Source: Thermoplasmata archaeon
GTDB lineage: Archaea; Thermoplasmatota; Thermoplasmata; Lutacidiplasmatales; UBA184
Reading direction: 5' to 3'
DNA: 22,590 nt
Assembly: GCA_030044695.1 (NCBI GenBank)
Contig: JASIDM010000037.1
Coordinates: 1 to 22,590 of the forward strand
The notes under the pieces were generated by a model. The model was not told the origin of the DNA. It saw only the letters and a list, made by a program, of their open reading frames with translations, and did not search any database. Positions 8,101 through 14,321 of this stretch are shown here, one piece after another. Position 1 is the first letter of the stretch. Every line of letters begins with the position of its first letter. The position numbers were made by a program, and so were the translations under genes.

Positions 8101-8518
8101 GATCCTCCTCGCGACGCAGATCCGGGCCGTCGACCTCGCCGACGCCGTCACCCTGGTGCTCAACGCCCACTTCCTGCCCGACGTGATGGGGAACCTCAAG
8201 GGCTACGCGACCCAGCGGTTCCGCTGCCCGTCGTGCGGGGCGGCGTACCGCCGCCCGGCGCTCTCGGGCCGCTGCACCGCGTCGACCGCCGACGGGCGTC
8301 CGTGCGGCCACGAGCTCCAGGCGACGGTCTACGAGGCGAGCGTGCGCAAGTACCTGCCGCTGTCGCAGCGGCTCGGCGAGCTCCCCGGGATCACCCCGTA
8401 CGTCCGTCAGCGGATCCGCCTGCTGAGCGATGCCCTCGCGACGCTCTTTCCCACGACGGCCGGGCAGCGGACCCTGGAGACGTTCGAGCGGCCGGGGGCC
8501 GGCGGCCCCGGGGCGTGA
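5183..8518 (+). CDS. polC: DNA polymerase D large catalytic subunit DP2
   Basis: Catalytic subunit of the archaeal replicative polymerase PolD, which works with the exonuclease subunit DP1 (not in this window). It has 1111 residues, normal for DP2. GTG 5183 gives MESYFLSVEAEVERAY, the usual N-terminus. The active site NCDGDED lies at residues 846-852, with Asp848 and Asp850 the expected metal ligands of the double-psi beta-barrel core. Zinc modules are visible at about residue 628 (CGRCGKTTVWNRCACG) and about residue 1015 (CPSC, then paired cysteines in GRC and PCGH). The tail carries QRTLETF (residues 1095-1101), a PIP-box-like motif for binding PCNA. The NCDGDED site is a frequent intein insertion site in other archaea but is uninterrupted here. 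The 3' end is 61 bases before tRNA-Arg. Confidence 0.97.
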   Translation: MESYFLSVEAEVERAYAAAGRARAVGLDPSRVPEIPRARDMASRVEELLAHLHVDGIAEEIRALARTLPREELAVALARRLARDPNRGGSTQERVEVALRVGLAVLTEGILVAPLEGLADVQIRSFGSAPPYLELDYAGPIRAAGGTAQALSVLLADIVRRDLGIPAYHADPAEVGRLQEEIPLYKFHQHLQYVPTADEIRHVVAHLPVAISGEATEGDAEVSAFRDLPRVPTNGLRGGACLVIAEGLCQKAAKLRKIVDKLGLDGWEFLAGLGGHASEEDDPRLPKYLQDAVGGRPVLAHPDRPGGFRLVYGRARTSGLAACALPPATMVVLQHFVAIGTQVKLEYPGKAAAIGLCDDLQGPIVELEDGTVTEVRDPASAERLLPKVRRIIDLGELLVSFGEFLENNRPLAPGAYSPDWHRQELRAVGVDPDEESGSTSLEAAVRLARTRGVPLHPRWLLFWHDLSPPELRALGEFVERAGRWRDGALELPRDPAWHELLVRLGFLFRPLDGARLRGEPDASASLVLGLGLEPEGEELRRRTPLEPVDDDPLAYVGRLSGVPIRARGPSRVGGRVGRPEKAYARAMQPNVHGLFPVGEAGGPTRSIVEAARRSAGEGVRAELGLRRCGRCGKTTVWNRCACGEHTEPTGDTAVQRLPLDTLWKEALVRLSLPQAPSPKGVKGLTSVGKVPECLEKVILRASHRVSVYQDGTARFDLTNLPLTHFRPAEIGLPVERALALGYARDRAGAPLTDPEQLVELRPQDLIVSRSCGEYLARLARFVDDELVRLYDLEPFYRVEGPDDLIGAAVIALAPHTSGAVAGRLIGFTQAEACFAHPVFHAAKRRNCDGDEDSVTLLMDALLNFSHAYLPSSRGSKMDKPLVLTTRLVATEVDKEAQNVDVGSGYPLELYRVAARRGSPKEVEALIDVVGHRLGSERALAEYGFTHATTRIAGGPVRSAYRDGRTMTDLVERSILLATQIRAVDLADAVTLVLNAHFLPDVMGNLKGYATQRFRCPSCGAAYRRPALSGRCTASTADGRPCGHELQATVYEASVRKYLPLSQRLGELPGITPYVRQRIRLLSDALATLFPTTAGQRTLETFERPGAGGPGA

Positions 8519-8548
8519 GCCGGTCCGGGACCCCGCGGACGGAACGGC

Positions 8549-8557
8549 CAAATACGC
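8549..8557 (+). promoter_or_regulatory. TATA box of tRNA-Arg
   Basis: CAAATACGC sits 23-31 bases before the first base of the tRNA, the standard archaeal distance. It lies in the 61-base gap after DP2, so the tRNA probably has its own promoter. Confidence 0.55.
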
Positions 8558-8579
8558 TCAGCCCCCTCGGCCGGCCGTC

Positions 8580-8680
8580 GGGCTTGTGGGGTAGTCTGGA
8601 CTATCCTGTTGGCCTTCGAAGCCAACGACCTGGGTTCGAATTCGCGGCCGTCGGTCGCGGCGGAACTCCCAGCAAGCCCG
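8580..8680 (+). tRNA. tRNA-Arg(TCG) with an intron in the T-loop
   Basis: The cloverleaf is complete once 26 bases are removed, leaving 75 nt. The acceptor stem is GGGCTTG (8580-8586) with CAAGCCC (8673-8679), a perfect 7 bp, and the discriminator is G at 8680. The D-arm has A14, G15, G18, G19 and A21, with A20 an arginine identity base. The anticodon stem TTGGC/GCCAA encloses the loop CTTCGAA, anticodon TCG, which reads CGA and possibly other CGN codons. The variable region is CGAC, so G15 can pair with C48. The T-stem is CTGGG (8630-8634) with CCCAG (8668-8672). The T-loop TTCGAA is separated from its last base T by the intron at 8641-8666, i.e. between positions 59 and 60. CCA is not encoded. 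The anticodon loop itself carries no intron. Confidence 0.93.
8641..8666 (+). other. 26-nt archaeal tRNA intron at position 59/60 with a strict bulge-helix-bulge
   Basis: The precursor folds into the motif cut by archaeal splicing endonuclease. The outer helix is the T-stem. The 5' bulge is AA|T and the 3' bulge is AC|T. The 4-bp central helix pairs exon TTCG (8635-8638) with intron CGGA (8661-8664): T-A, T-G, C-G, G-C. Bases 8642-8660 form an 8-bp hairpin (TCGCGGCC with GGTCGCGG, two G-U type pairs) closed by a GTC loop. Boundaries are uncertain by one base (8642-8667 is equivalent by sequence). Both bulges are 3 nt with the cut after the second base, as in the canonical motif. Confidence 0.9.
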
Positions 8681-8695
8681 GCTCCGGGCGGGCCG

Positions 8696-8962
8696 CTAGC
8701 GGAAGTAGCCGGGGGTCTGCGACGGCTCGCTGCGCTTCTCCTCTTCGGGCTTGGCGGCCTCGAGGATGTCGATCGCCAGCAGGGCCGACAGCGGGACGAG
8801 CCGGACGCGTCCGTTCTCCTCCCGGTCCGCACTCTCGAGCTCGACCGCGAGCGCGTTGTCCCCCCCGATCGACACGAGGCCCCGGAAGATCCCGACGGAC
8901 TCGATCGCCTGATCGTCCGGGCCGGCGGAACGGACCCGCACGCGCGACGCCGGGGTGAGCAC
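8696..8962 (-). CDS. Small uncharacterised protein with acidic tail
   Basis: An 88-residue protein downstream of the winged-helix gene. The core alternates strand-like hydrophobic segments: ASRVRVRS, SVGIFRGLVSIGGDNALAVE, GRVRLVPLSALLAIDILEA. This suggests a small beta-barrel, perhaps Sm-like, but I recognise no definite family. The tail (KPEEEKRSEPSQTPGYFR) is charged and probably disordered. The reading frame stays open far upstream, but that part is a shadow of the winged-helix gene. GTG 8962 is the first good start after that gene ends at 8998. The 35-base gap suggests co-transcription. Its stop is 15 bases from the end of the convergent tRNA-Arg. The small size lowers confidence in the exact start. 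Confidence 0.6.
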   Translation of the reverse strand: MLTPASRVRVRSAGPDDQAIESVGIFRGLVSIGGDNALAVELESADREENGRVRLVPLSALLAIDILEAAKPEEEKRSEPSQTPGYFR

Positions 8963-8997
8963 GATCGCCGGGCGCTTGCCGGCCGGGGCCGAGACGC

Positions 8998-9516
8998 TCA
9001 GCGCGGGCCTCGCTCGCGCGCCGGTCCGCGCGCGCTCGCCGGCGCCTTCGGAGCCCCGTCGGCCGGTCGTCGCTCGATCAGCCCCTGCAGGTGGTTCACC
9101 GTCTCCCGATACCGCCGCAGGGCGTTCTGGGCGTTCGCCTCGGTGAAGTCCCATGCTCGCGCGAGGTTGCCGTACCGAAGACGATAGCCTTTCCGACCCT
9201 TGCCGTCGAGCGCCCCCGGGGCCTCTTCGAGGAGGTCGAGCGCCTTCAGCTTGTTGATGTGGCGGTAGACCGTCGGCTTGGAGGTCCGCAGCACGGCGGC
9301 GAGCTCCTCCGCGTACCACGCCCGCGACGGGTCCCGCAGGAGGCACTCGCGGACCAGCCGGAGGGCGAGGCTCCGGGCGACGGGTCCCTCGGACCCGCGT
9401 CCGTCCTCGCCGTCGGGAAGGTACCCGATCATCCGCAGGAACTCCCGCAGGACCTCGTCCAGGTCGGAGATCGGTGTGAGCGGCGTGCTGTAACGCAACG
9501 ACAGCTCGAACGGCAT
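8998..9516 (-). CDS. Winged-helix DNA-binding transcription regulator
   Basis: A 172-residue probable regulator of the ArsR-like winged-helix type. The helix-turn-helix lies at about residues 67-100: WYAEELAAVLRTSKPTVYRH is the recognition region, followed by INKLKALDLLEE and a basic wing (GKGRKGYRLRYGN). A helical region (about residues 122-150, TEANAQNALRRYRETVNHLQ) may serve for dimerisation. The N-terminal 60 residues include an amphipathic helix, and the last 20 are a low-complexity Ala/Arg/Pro tail. No metal-binding Cys cluster is seen. ATG 9516 lies about 30 bases behind an AT-rich box at 9545-9553. The gene is divergent from the molybdenum hydroxylase operon and shares its promoter region, so regulation of that operon is possible. 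No ligand can be inferred. Confidence 0.85.
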   Translation of the reverse strand: MPFELSLRYSTPLTPISDLDEVLREFLRMIGYLPDGEDGRGSEGPVARSLALRLVRECLLRDPSRAWYAEELAAVLRTSKPTVYRHINKLKALDLLEEAPGALDGKGRKGYRLRYGNLARAWDFTEANAQNALRRYRETVNHLQGLIERRPADGAPKAPASARGPARERGPR

Positions 9517-9544
9517 GCCGCCCCGGTGCCACGAACGCGGTCCG

Positions 9545-9553
9545 AATTAAAAA
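9545..9553. promoter_or_regulatory. AT-rich core shared by the regulator and the Mo-hydroxylase operon
   Basis: AATTAAAAA is the only AT-rich run between the two divergent genes. On the minus strand (CTTTTTAATT) it is 29-37 bases before ATG 9516. On the plus strand it is 27-35 bases before an in-frame GTG at 9580 and 66-74 before the preferred ATG 9619. It may serve both directions. Confidence 0.55.
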
Positions 9554-9597
9554 GTCGAGGTCCGCCGCGCGCCGCTTCGGTGAACCGCTATCCCTCC

Positions 9598-9606
9598 GGA
9601 GGAGGT
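9598..9606 (+). promoter_or_regulatory. Strong Shine-Dalgarno sequence of the FAD subunit
   Basis: GGAGGAGGT, 12 bases before ATG 9619, is the clearest ribosome binding site in the window. It argues for ATG 9619 over the upstream in-frame GTG 9580, although the spacing is long. Confidence 0.55.
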
Positions 9607-9618
9607 ACCGGGGCGGCG

Positions 9619-10473
9619 ATGGCCGCGTACGTCCTCGTGGCGCCGGCGAGCGAGAGCGAGGCGCTCGCCGAGCTCGCGGCGGCCCCCGAGGGGACGATCG
9701 CGGTGCTCGCGGGCGGCAGCGACCTCCTCCTGGACCTGGAGGAGGGTCTCCGCGCCCCCCGCCGCGTCGTCTCGCTCCGCCGCCTCCCGTGGCGGCGCCA
9801 CCGCTGGCTCTCCGGCGGGCTGGAGATCGGGAGCACCGAGCCCCTCGCCGACCTCGAGGCGGACCCCGAGCTCGCGGCCCGGTGCCCCGCTCTCGCCCAG
9901 GCGATCGCCGCGGTCGGCTCGCCGGCCCTCCGGCGGCAGGCGACCGTGGGGGGGAACCTCGGACGCGCGGCCCCGGCCTCGGACCTGATCCCCGTGCTGC
10001 TCGCGCTCGACGCCGAGGTGGAACTCGTGAGCGGCTCGGGGACCCGCTCTCTCGGGTTGGACCGGTTCCTGCGGGCCTCCCGGGTGACCGCCCTCGCGCC
10101 GACCGAGCTGATCCGCTCGGTCCGATGCCCGGAGGTCCGAACGCGGTCGGCGTACCTGTGGCAGCGGGTCCGGCCCTCCAACGACATCTCCCAGATCGGC
10201 GTCGCGGTCGCCTGGTCGCCGGGCGAGCGCCGCTGGCGGGTCAGCCTAGGGGGGTCCCCGCCCCGACCGGTCCTCGCGGAGGACGCCGCGGCGGAGCTCG
10301 CGGGTCCGAACCCCGGGGAGACGGAGCTGGCGCGGGCCTCCGAACGGCTCGCGGCGCATCCGGCGCTCGTGACCGACCGCCGGGCGAGCGACGAGCACCG
10401 GCGACGCCTCGCGGGCACGCTCCTCGACCGGGCGGTCCGGGCGACGATGGCCCCGGGGAGGCCGGCACCGTGA
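9619..10473 (+). CDS. Molybdenum hydroxylase (xanthine dehydrogenase/CoxM family) FAD-binding subunit
   Basis: The electron-exit subunit of a three-subunit molybdenum hydroxylase; FAD passes electrons from the iron-sulfur subunit to an acceptor. It has 284 residues, close to the usual 280-290. VLAGGSDLLLDL (AGGSDLL at residues 31-37) is the first FAD-binding loop. QATVGGNLGRAAPASD (ATVGGNL at 108-114) is the second, followed by the IPVLLALDAEVEL strand. A C-terminal CO-dehydrogenase flavoprotein-like region follows. ATG 9619 is chosen because of the Shine-Dalgarno sequence at 9598; GTG 9580 would add 13 residues and could be leaderless. The stop overlaps the next start by 4 bases (GTGA), and the order FAD, FeS, Mo is that of coxMSL-type operons. 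Confidence 0.93.
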   Translation: MAAYVLVAPASESEALAELAAAPEGTIAVLAGGSDLLLDLEEGLRAPRRVVSLRRLPWRRHRWLSGGLEIGSTEPLADLEADPELAARCPALAQAIAAVGSPALRRQATVGGNLGRAAPASDLIPVLLALDAEVELVSGSGTRSLGLDRFLRASRVTALAPTELIRSVRCPEVRTRSAYLWQRVRPSNDISQIGVAVAWSPGERRWRVSLGGSPPRPVLAEDAAAELAGPNPGETELARASERLAAHPALVTDRRASDEHRRRLAGTLLDRAVRATMAPGRPAP

Positions 10474-10946
10474 GCGCGGCACCTCCCTCGATCGGCGTCA
10501 ACGGGCGCCCGGTCGCCCTCGAGGAGGTCCCCGGGGACGAGCGGCTGCTGGACACCCTGCGCTGGCGCCTCGGCCTTCGGGGCACGAAGGAAGGCTGCCG
10601 CACGGGAGAGTGCGGCGCGTGCACCGTGCTCGTCAACGGCGAGGGCCGGCTCAGCTGCCTCGCCCTCGCGCACGAGCTCGAAGGGACCGAGGTCACGACG
10701 GTGGAGGCGCTCCACCAGGACCCGGTCGGGCGGGCGGTCCAGGAGGCGTTCGCCGAGGAGGCCGCCCTCCAGTGCGGCTACTGCACCCCGGGGTTCGTCG
10801 TGGCGCTCACCGGACTCCTGCGCGGTGACGGTCCCCCGCGGCCGACCCCCGAGCTGCTCGCGGCCCTCGGAGGCAACCTCTGCCGGTGCACGGGGTACGC
10901 CTCGATCGCGAGGGCGGTCGAGCGCGCTCGCACGAGGCTCCGATGA
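10470..10946 (+). CDS. Molybdenum hydroxylase [2Fe-2S] subunit
   Basis: A 158-residue electron-transfer subunit with two [2Fe-2S] clusters, linking the molybdenum centre to FAD. The N-terminal plant-ferredoxin-type domain has Cys43, Cys48, Cys51 and Cys63 (GCRTGECGACTV). The helical second domain has Cys102 and Cys105 (QCGYCTPGF), then Cys138 and Cys140 (NLCRCTGY). All eight ligands are present, so both clusters should form. GTG 10470 overlaps the FAD subunit stop, and ATGA at its own end overlaps the Mo subunit start, so translation is coupled. The length is typical for the CoxS/XdhC-type small subunit. No Tat signal is seen; the complex is expected in the cytoplasm. Confidence 0.96.
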   Translation: MSAAPPSIGVNGRPVALEEVPGDERLLDTLRWRLGLRGTKEGCRTGECGACTVLVNGEGRLSCLALAHELEGTEVTTVEALHQDPVGRAVQEAFAEEAALQCGYCTPGFVVALTGLLRGDGPPRPTPELLAALGGNLCRCTGYASIARAVERARTRLR

Positions 10947-13183
10947 GCCGCGCCGGGCGGCCGGACGCGGAGACCAAGCTCCGCGGGGCGGTCGAGTTCG
11001 GGACCGATCTCGCCGTGCCGGGGATGCGGTGGGGCGTGCTCGTCCTGGCCCCGGCCGCCCACGGGAGGATACGTCGGGTCGACCTCTCGGCGGCCCGGGC
11101 GCTGCCGTCCGTCGTGGCGATCGGCGCCGACGACGTCGGCCCGCTCGTCGGCGGGGCGAAGGGGGACCCCGACCGACCGCCGTTCCCCTCGCGGGAGATC
11201 GTCTACCGGTCGCAGCCGATCGCCGCGGTCGCGGCCCCGTCGCTCGCCGCCGCCCGGGAGGCCGCGAAGGCGGTTCGCGTCGAGGTCGACGCCGAGCCCG
11301 CCGTCGCCGATCTCGAGCGCCTCTTTCCGGAGTGGCCCGGTCCGCAAGCTCGGGCCTCGCCCCAGGTGGCGGCCCACGTGCTCGCGCACCGGGGGAACGT
11401 CGACCGCGCCCTCGCGGAGGCGGAGACGGTCGTCGCCGAGACGTACCGGACCGCGGGGATCCACCAGGTGGCGCTCGAGCCCCATGCCTGCGTCGCGGAG
11501 GTCACCGGGGACCGGTGGACGGTGCGCACGTCGACCCAGTCCCCGTTCGGGGTCCGCGAGGACGTGGCGTCGATCCTCGGCATCCCGGAGGCGTCGATCG
11601 ACGTCGAGGGAACGTGGGTCGGGGGAGGGTTCGGCGGCAAGGGGGCGTCGATGCTCGAGCCGTACGCCCTCCTGCTCGCCCGCGCGGCGGGAGCCCCGGT
11701 CCGGCTCGCCCTCACGTACCGCGAGGAGTTCCTCCTCGGGCGCTCCACGCTGCCGGCGGTCGTGCGGCTGGAGACCGGCGTGCGCTCCGGACGCATCGTC
11801 GCCCGAAGGGTCCGGCTGCTGCTCGACGTCGGCACCTCGCTCCCCGGGCGGGACTTCGCCACGGGCTACGCCATCGGCTTCCTGCTCGGGCCGTACCGGA
11901 CCGACGCCTTCGAGGTGGAGGGGTTCGCCGTCCGGACCAACAAGCCCCCGTTCGGTCCGCATCGGGCGCCGTTGGCCCCCCAGGCCGCGTTCGTCGCGGA
12001 GTCGCACCTGGCCGCGGTCGCGCGAGCGGTGGGCCAGGACCCGGAGGCGTTCCGGGCCGATCACCTCTGGGCCGACGGGTCGACGACCCCGCTCGGCCAG
12101 CGCGTCGGGCCGTTCGGGCTCGCCGCCGCCCTGGCGGGGGCACGCGCTCGCGCCGCGGCCTGGCGGGCCGAGCTGCCCGCGGGTCACGGGGTCGGCATCG
12201 GGTTGGGGTTCTGGTCCACCGGCACCGGCGCCGGCGGAGAGGCCCGGCTCCGCCTCGACGACCGGGAGCTCGTCGTCGAGCAGGGGGAGCGCGAGATCGG
12301 CAGTGGCAGCGTGCTGATCGGACTGGCCGAGGTCGCCGCCCGACGGACTGGCCTGCCTCGCGAGCGGATCCGGGTCAACTACCTCGGCACGGCGACCGCC
12401 CCGTTCGACGCCGGCGTCTTCGGGAGCCGGACCGTCGGCGCCCTCGGCCGAGCGGTGGACGACGCCGCCGGATCGCTCCTCGCCGACCTCGGCCGAAGGA
12501 TGGGCGAGGTCGGGCCGGTCACCTTGGCGCTCGAAGGCGACGGGCTGGTCGCTCGGGGACCCGGGGTCACGCGCCCTCTGGCGGAGCTCCTGACACCCCA
12601 CGAGCGCGCGACCGGCGGCTTGCGGGCGGCCGGTCGGCACTACGGCGTCGCCGGGGAGATCGACGCTTCCCGGGTCGTGGAGGGCGGCTTCTACGCCTAC
12701 CACGACTTCACCGGAGCGGCCCATGTGGCCGAGGTCGACGTCGACCCCTCGACCGGCGGCGTCCAGGTGGTCCGGTACGCGGCCTTCCAGGACGTCGGCG
12801 CCGTCCTCGACCGACCGGCCGCGCAGGCCCAGGTCGAGGGCGGGGTCGTGATGGGGCTCGGCACCGCCCTCACCGAGGAGGCCGTCTGGTCGGACGATGG
12901 GCGCCTCACGAACCCCGGCCTGTTGGACTACCGCATTCCCCGGATGCCGGACGTCCCTCCGATCGAGGTGGTGTTCGTCGAGGGGTACCCCGGGGCCGGC
13001 CCGTTCGGCGCCAAGGGGCTCGGCGAACCGCCGATCATCCCCGTACCGGCGACCGTCGCGGCGGCGATCGAGGACGCCACCGGGGCGCATTTGACCGAAC
13101 TGCCGCTCTCGCCGGAGCGGCTCGCCCGAGCGCTTAAGGCGGGACGACCGTCCCGGTCCGCCGATGCCGCTCGGCGTCGCTGA
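10943..13183 (+). CDS. Molybdenum hydroxylase catalytic subunit, substrate unknown
   Basis: The molybdopterin-binding subunit of the xanthine dehydrogenase/aldehyde oxidase superfamily, hydroxylating a substrate with oxygen from water. It has 746 residues, slightly short for the family (about 770-800). GGGFGGKG at residues 227-234 is the cofactor-binding loop. GAKGLGEPP supplies Glu695, the match to the catalytic glutamate of bovine xanthine oxidase (Glu1261). The substrate-side loop, FRGFGGPQ in xanthine dehydrogenases, reads HRAPLAPQ here; Arg341 is kept but the rest differs. There is no CSFR motif, so this is not form I CO dehydrogenase. ATG 10943 overlaps the FeS stop by 4 bases. The 3' end overlaps purP by 20 bases. 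No cofactor sulfuration or insertion gene (XdhC/CoxF-like) is nearby. Confidence 0.93.
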   Translation: MSRAGRPDAETKLRGAVEFGTDLAVPGMRWGVLVLAPAAHGRIRRVDLSAARALPSVVAIGADDVGPLVGGAKGDPDRPPFPSREIVYRSQPIAAVAAPSLAAAREAAKAVRVEVDAEPAVADLERLFPEWPGPQARASPQVAAHVLAHRGNVDRALAEAETVVAETYRTAGIHQVALEPHACVAEVTGDRWTVRTSTQSPFGVREDVASILGIPEASIDVEGTWVGGGFGGKGASMLEPYALLLARAAGAPVRLALTYREEFLLGRSTLPAVVRLETGVRSGRIVARRVRLLLDVGTSLPGRDFATGYAIGFLLGPYRTDAFEVEGFAVRTNKPPFGPHRAPLAPQAAFVAESHLAAVARAVGQDPEAFRADHLWADGSTTPLGQRVGPFGLAAALAGARARAAAWRAELPAGHGVGIGLGFWSTGTGAGGEARLRLDDRELVVEQGEREIGSGSVLIGLAEVAARRTGLPRERIRVNYLGTATAPFDAGVFGSRTVGALGRAVDDAAGSLLADLGRRMGEVGPVTLALEGDGLVARGPGVTRPLAELLTPHERATGGLRAAGRHYGVAGEIDASRVVEGGFYAYHDFTGAAHVAEVDVDPSTGGVQVVRYAAFQDVGAVLDRPAAQAQVEGGVVMGLGTALTEEAVWSDDGRLTNPGLLDYRIPRMPDVPPIEVVFVEGYPGAGPFGAKGLGEPPIIPVPATVAAAIEDATGAHLTELPLSPERLARALKAGRPSRSADAARRR
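13132..13139 (+). promoter_or_regulatory. TATA-like box of purP
   Basis: GCTTAAGG lies 25-32 bases before ATG 13164, inside the 3' end of the Mo subunit gene. It would give purP its own leaderless transcript besides any read-through from the upstream operon. Confidence 0.45.
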
Positions 13184-14321
13184 CCTCCGCCCGGTCCTCG
13201 CGGAGTACCCGGCGACCCCGGTCGTCGCGGCGGTCGGGTCGCACTCGGCGATCGACATCACCGACGGGGCGGCCACGGAGGGGTTGGCCACGCTCGTGCT
13301 CGCGGAGGCGGGCCGCGAGGCGACGTACGCGCGGTACTTCCGCACGGTCCGTGATCCCCGGGGCGACCGGGTCCGGGGCTGCGTCGACGAGGTCTGGACG
13401 TTCCCGAGGTTCGCCGAGCTGGCCTCGCCCCCGGCCCAGGAGCGGCTGCGGCGCCACGGCGCGATCGTCGTGCCGAACCGCGCGCTGAGCTCCTACGTCC
13501 CGCTCGACGTCCTCGAGAACGAGTTCCGGGTCCCGCTGTTCGGCAGTCGCGCCATGCTGCGGATCGAGGAGCGGACCGAGCGGGAGAACTACTACACGCT
13601 GCTGGAACGGGCCGGGATCCCGACCCCGAAGCGTATCGCCGGTCCCGAGGCGATCGATCGCCTGGCGATCGTGAAGCTCCCCCACGCGCGCCGCCGCCTG
13701 GAGCGGGGCTTCTTCACCGTCGCCCGTCCCGAGGAGTACCGCGCGAAGAGCGAGCAGCTGATCGCCCGGGGGACGATCCTCCCGAGCGATCTCGCCGTGG
13801 CGCGTATCGAGGAGTACGTCCTCGGTCCGGTCTTCAACTTCAACTTCTTTTTCTCCCCCCTCGCCCCCAAGGACGACGGCCTCGAGCTGCTCGGCGTCGA
13901 CGAACGACGGGAGAGCGATCTGGACGGCCTCGTCCGCCTGCCCGCCGACCAGCAGCTCGCCCTGCCCGAGGCCGCCCGGATCCCGGAGTACACGGTCGTG
14001 GGCCACGGCACGCTCACCGTGCGCGAGTCGATCCTGGACGAGGTGTTCCGGCTCGCCGAGCGGTTCGTGGCGGCGAGCCGGGAGCGGTACCCGCCCGGGA
14101 TCATCGGACCGTTCTGCCTGCAGACGTGCCTCGACAAGAACGGCCGGCCGGTCGTCTTCGACGTCGCCGCGAGGATCGGCGGCGGCACGAACGTTCATCT
14201 CGGCGTCGGGCATCCGTACGGCAATGCGCTGTGGAGGCGGCCCATGAGCAGCGGACGGAGGGTCGCGGTCGAGCTCCGCCGCGCCGCGGCCGAGGGCCGG
14301 CTCGCCGAGGTCCTGACATGA
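13164..14321 (+). CDS. purP: PurP, formate-dependent FAICAR synthetase
   Basis: An ATP-grasp ligase that formylates AICAR with formate and ATP, the archaeal folate-independent version of the ninth purine step. It has 385 residues. The start MPLGVADL is followed by VVAAVGSHSAIDITDGA, the family's nucleotide-side opening. RENYYTLLERAGIPTPKRI begins the ATP-grasp part, and VKLPHARRRLERGFF supplies basic nucleotide contacts. VFNFNFFFSPL, GVDERRESDLDGLVRLP, PPGIIGPFCLQ and VFDVAARIGGGTN are strongly family-typical. ATG 13164 is supported by the TATA-like box and by the normal N-terminus, although it lies inside the Mo subunit frame. The stop overlaps gcvT by 4 bases. PurH at the left edge covers the same reaction with formyl-folate, so the organism seems to have both routes. 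Confidence 0.95.
   Translation: MPLGVADLRPVLAEYPATPVVAAVGSHSAIDITDGAATEGLATLVLAEAGREATYARYFRTVRDPRGDRVRGCVDEVWTFPRFAELASPPAQERLRRHGAIVVPNRALSSYVPLDVLENEFRVPLFGSRAMLRIEERTERENYYTLLERAGIPTPKRIAGPEAIDRLAIVKLPHARRRLERGFFTVARPEEYRAKSEQLIARGTILPSDLAVARIEEYVLGPVFNFNFFFSPLAPKDDGLELLGVDERRESDLDGLVRLPADQQLALPEAARIPEYTVVGHGTLTVRESILDEVFRLAERFVAASRERYPPGIIGPFCLQTCLDKNGRPVVFDVAARIGGGTNVHLGVGHPYGNALWRRPMSSGRRVAVELRRAAAEGRLAEVLT

Noticed and set aside
8605..8621. Canonical anticodon-loop intron in tRNA-Arg.
   Set aside because: The anticodon arm is a normal 5-bp stem with a 7-base loop CTTCGAA; only the T-loop is interrupted.
9000..9532. Extending the small minus-strand protein (8696-8962) upstream to a start at 9532.
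   Set aside because: The added part is a frame-shifted shadow of the winged-helix gene; recognisable protein begins only after 8998.
10943..13183. Naming the Mo enzyme as aerobic CO dehydrogenase (coxL).
   Set aside because: The gene order fits, but the CSFR active-site motif is missing and no cox accessory genes are present.
10778..13345. Very long minus-strand open frame (855 codons) opposite the Mo subunit; similar ones lie opposite DP2 (5990-8551), the ATPase (15505-18717) and the CADD gene (4256-5800).
   Set aside because: They mirror recognised genes in a 70% GC sequence where stops are rare, and their translations are Arg/Gly/Pro/Asp-rich with no domain.
13846..13860. T-rich run (CTTCTTTTTCTCC) as a transcription terminator.
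   Set aside because: It lies inside purP and encodes the conserved NFNFFFSPL segment.
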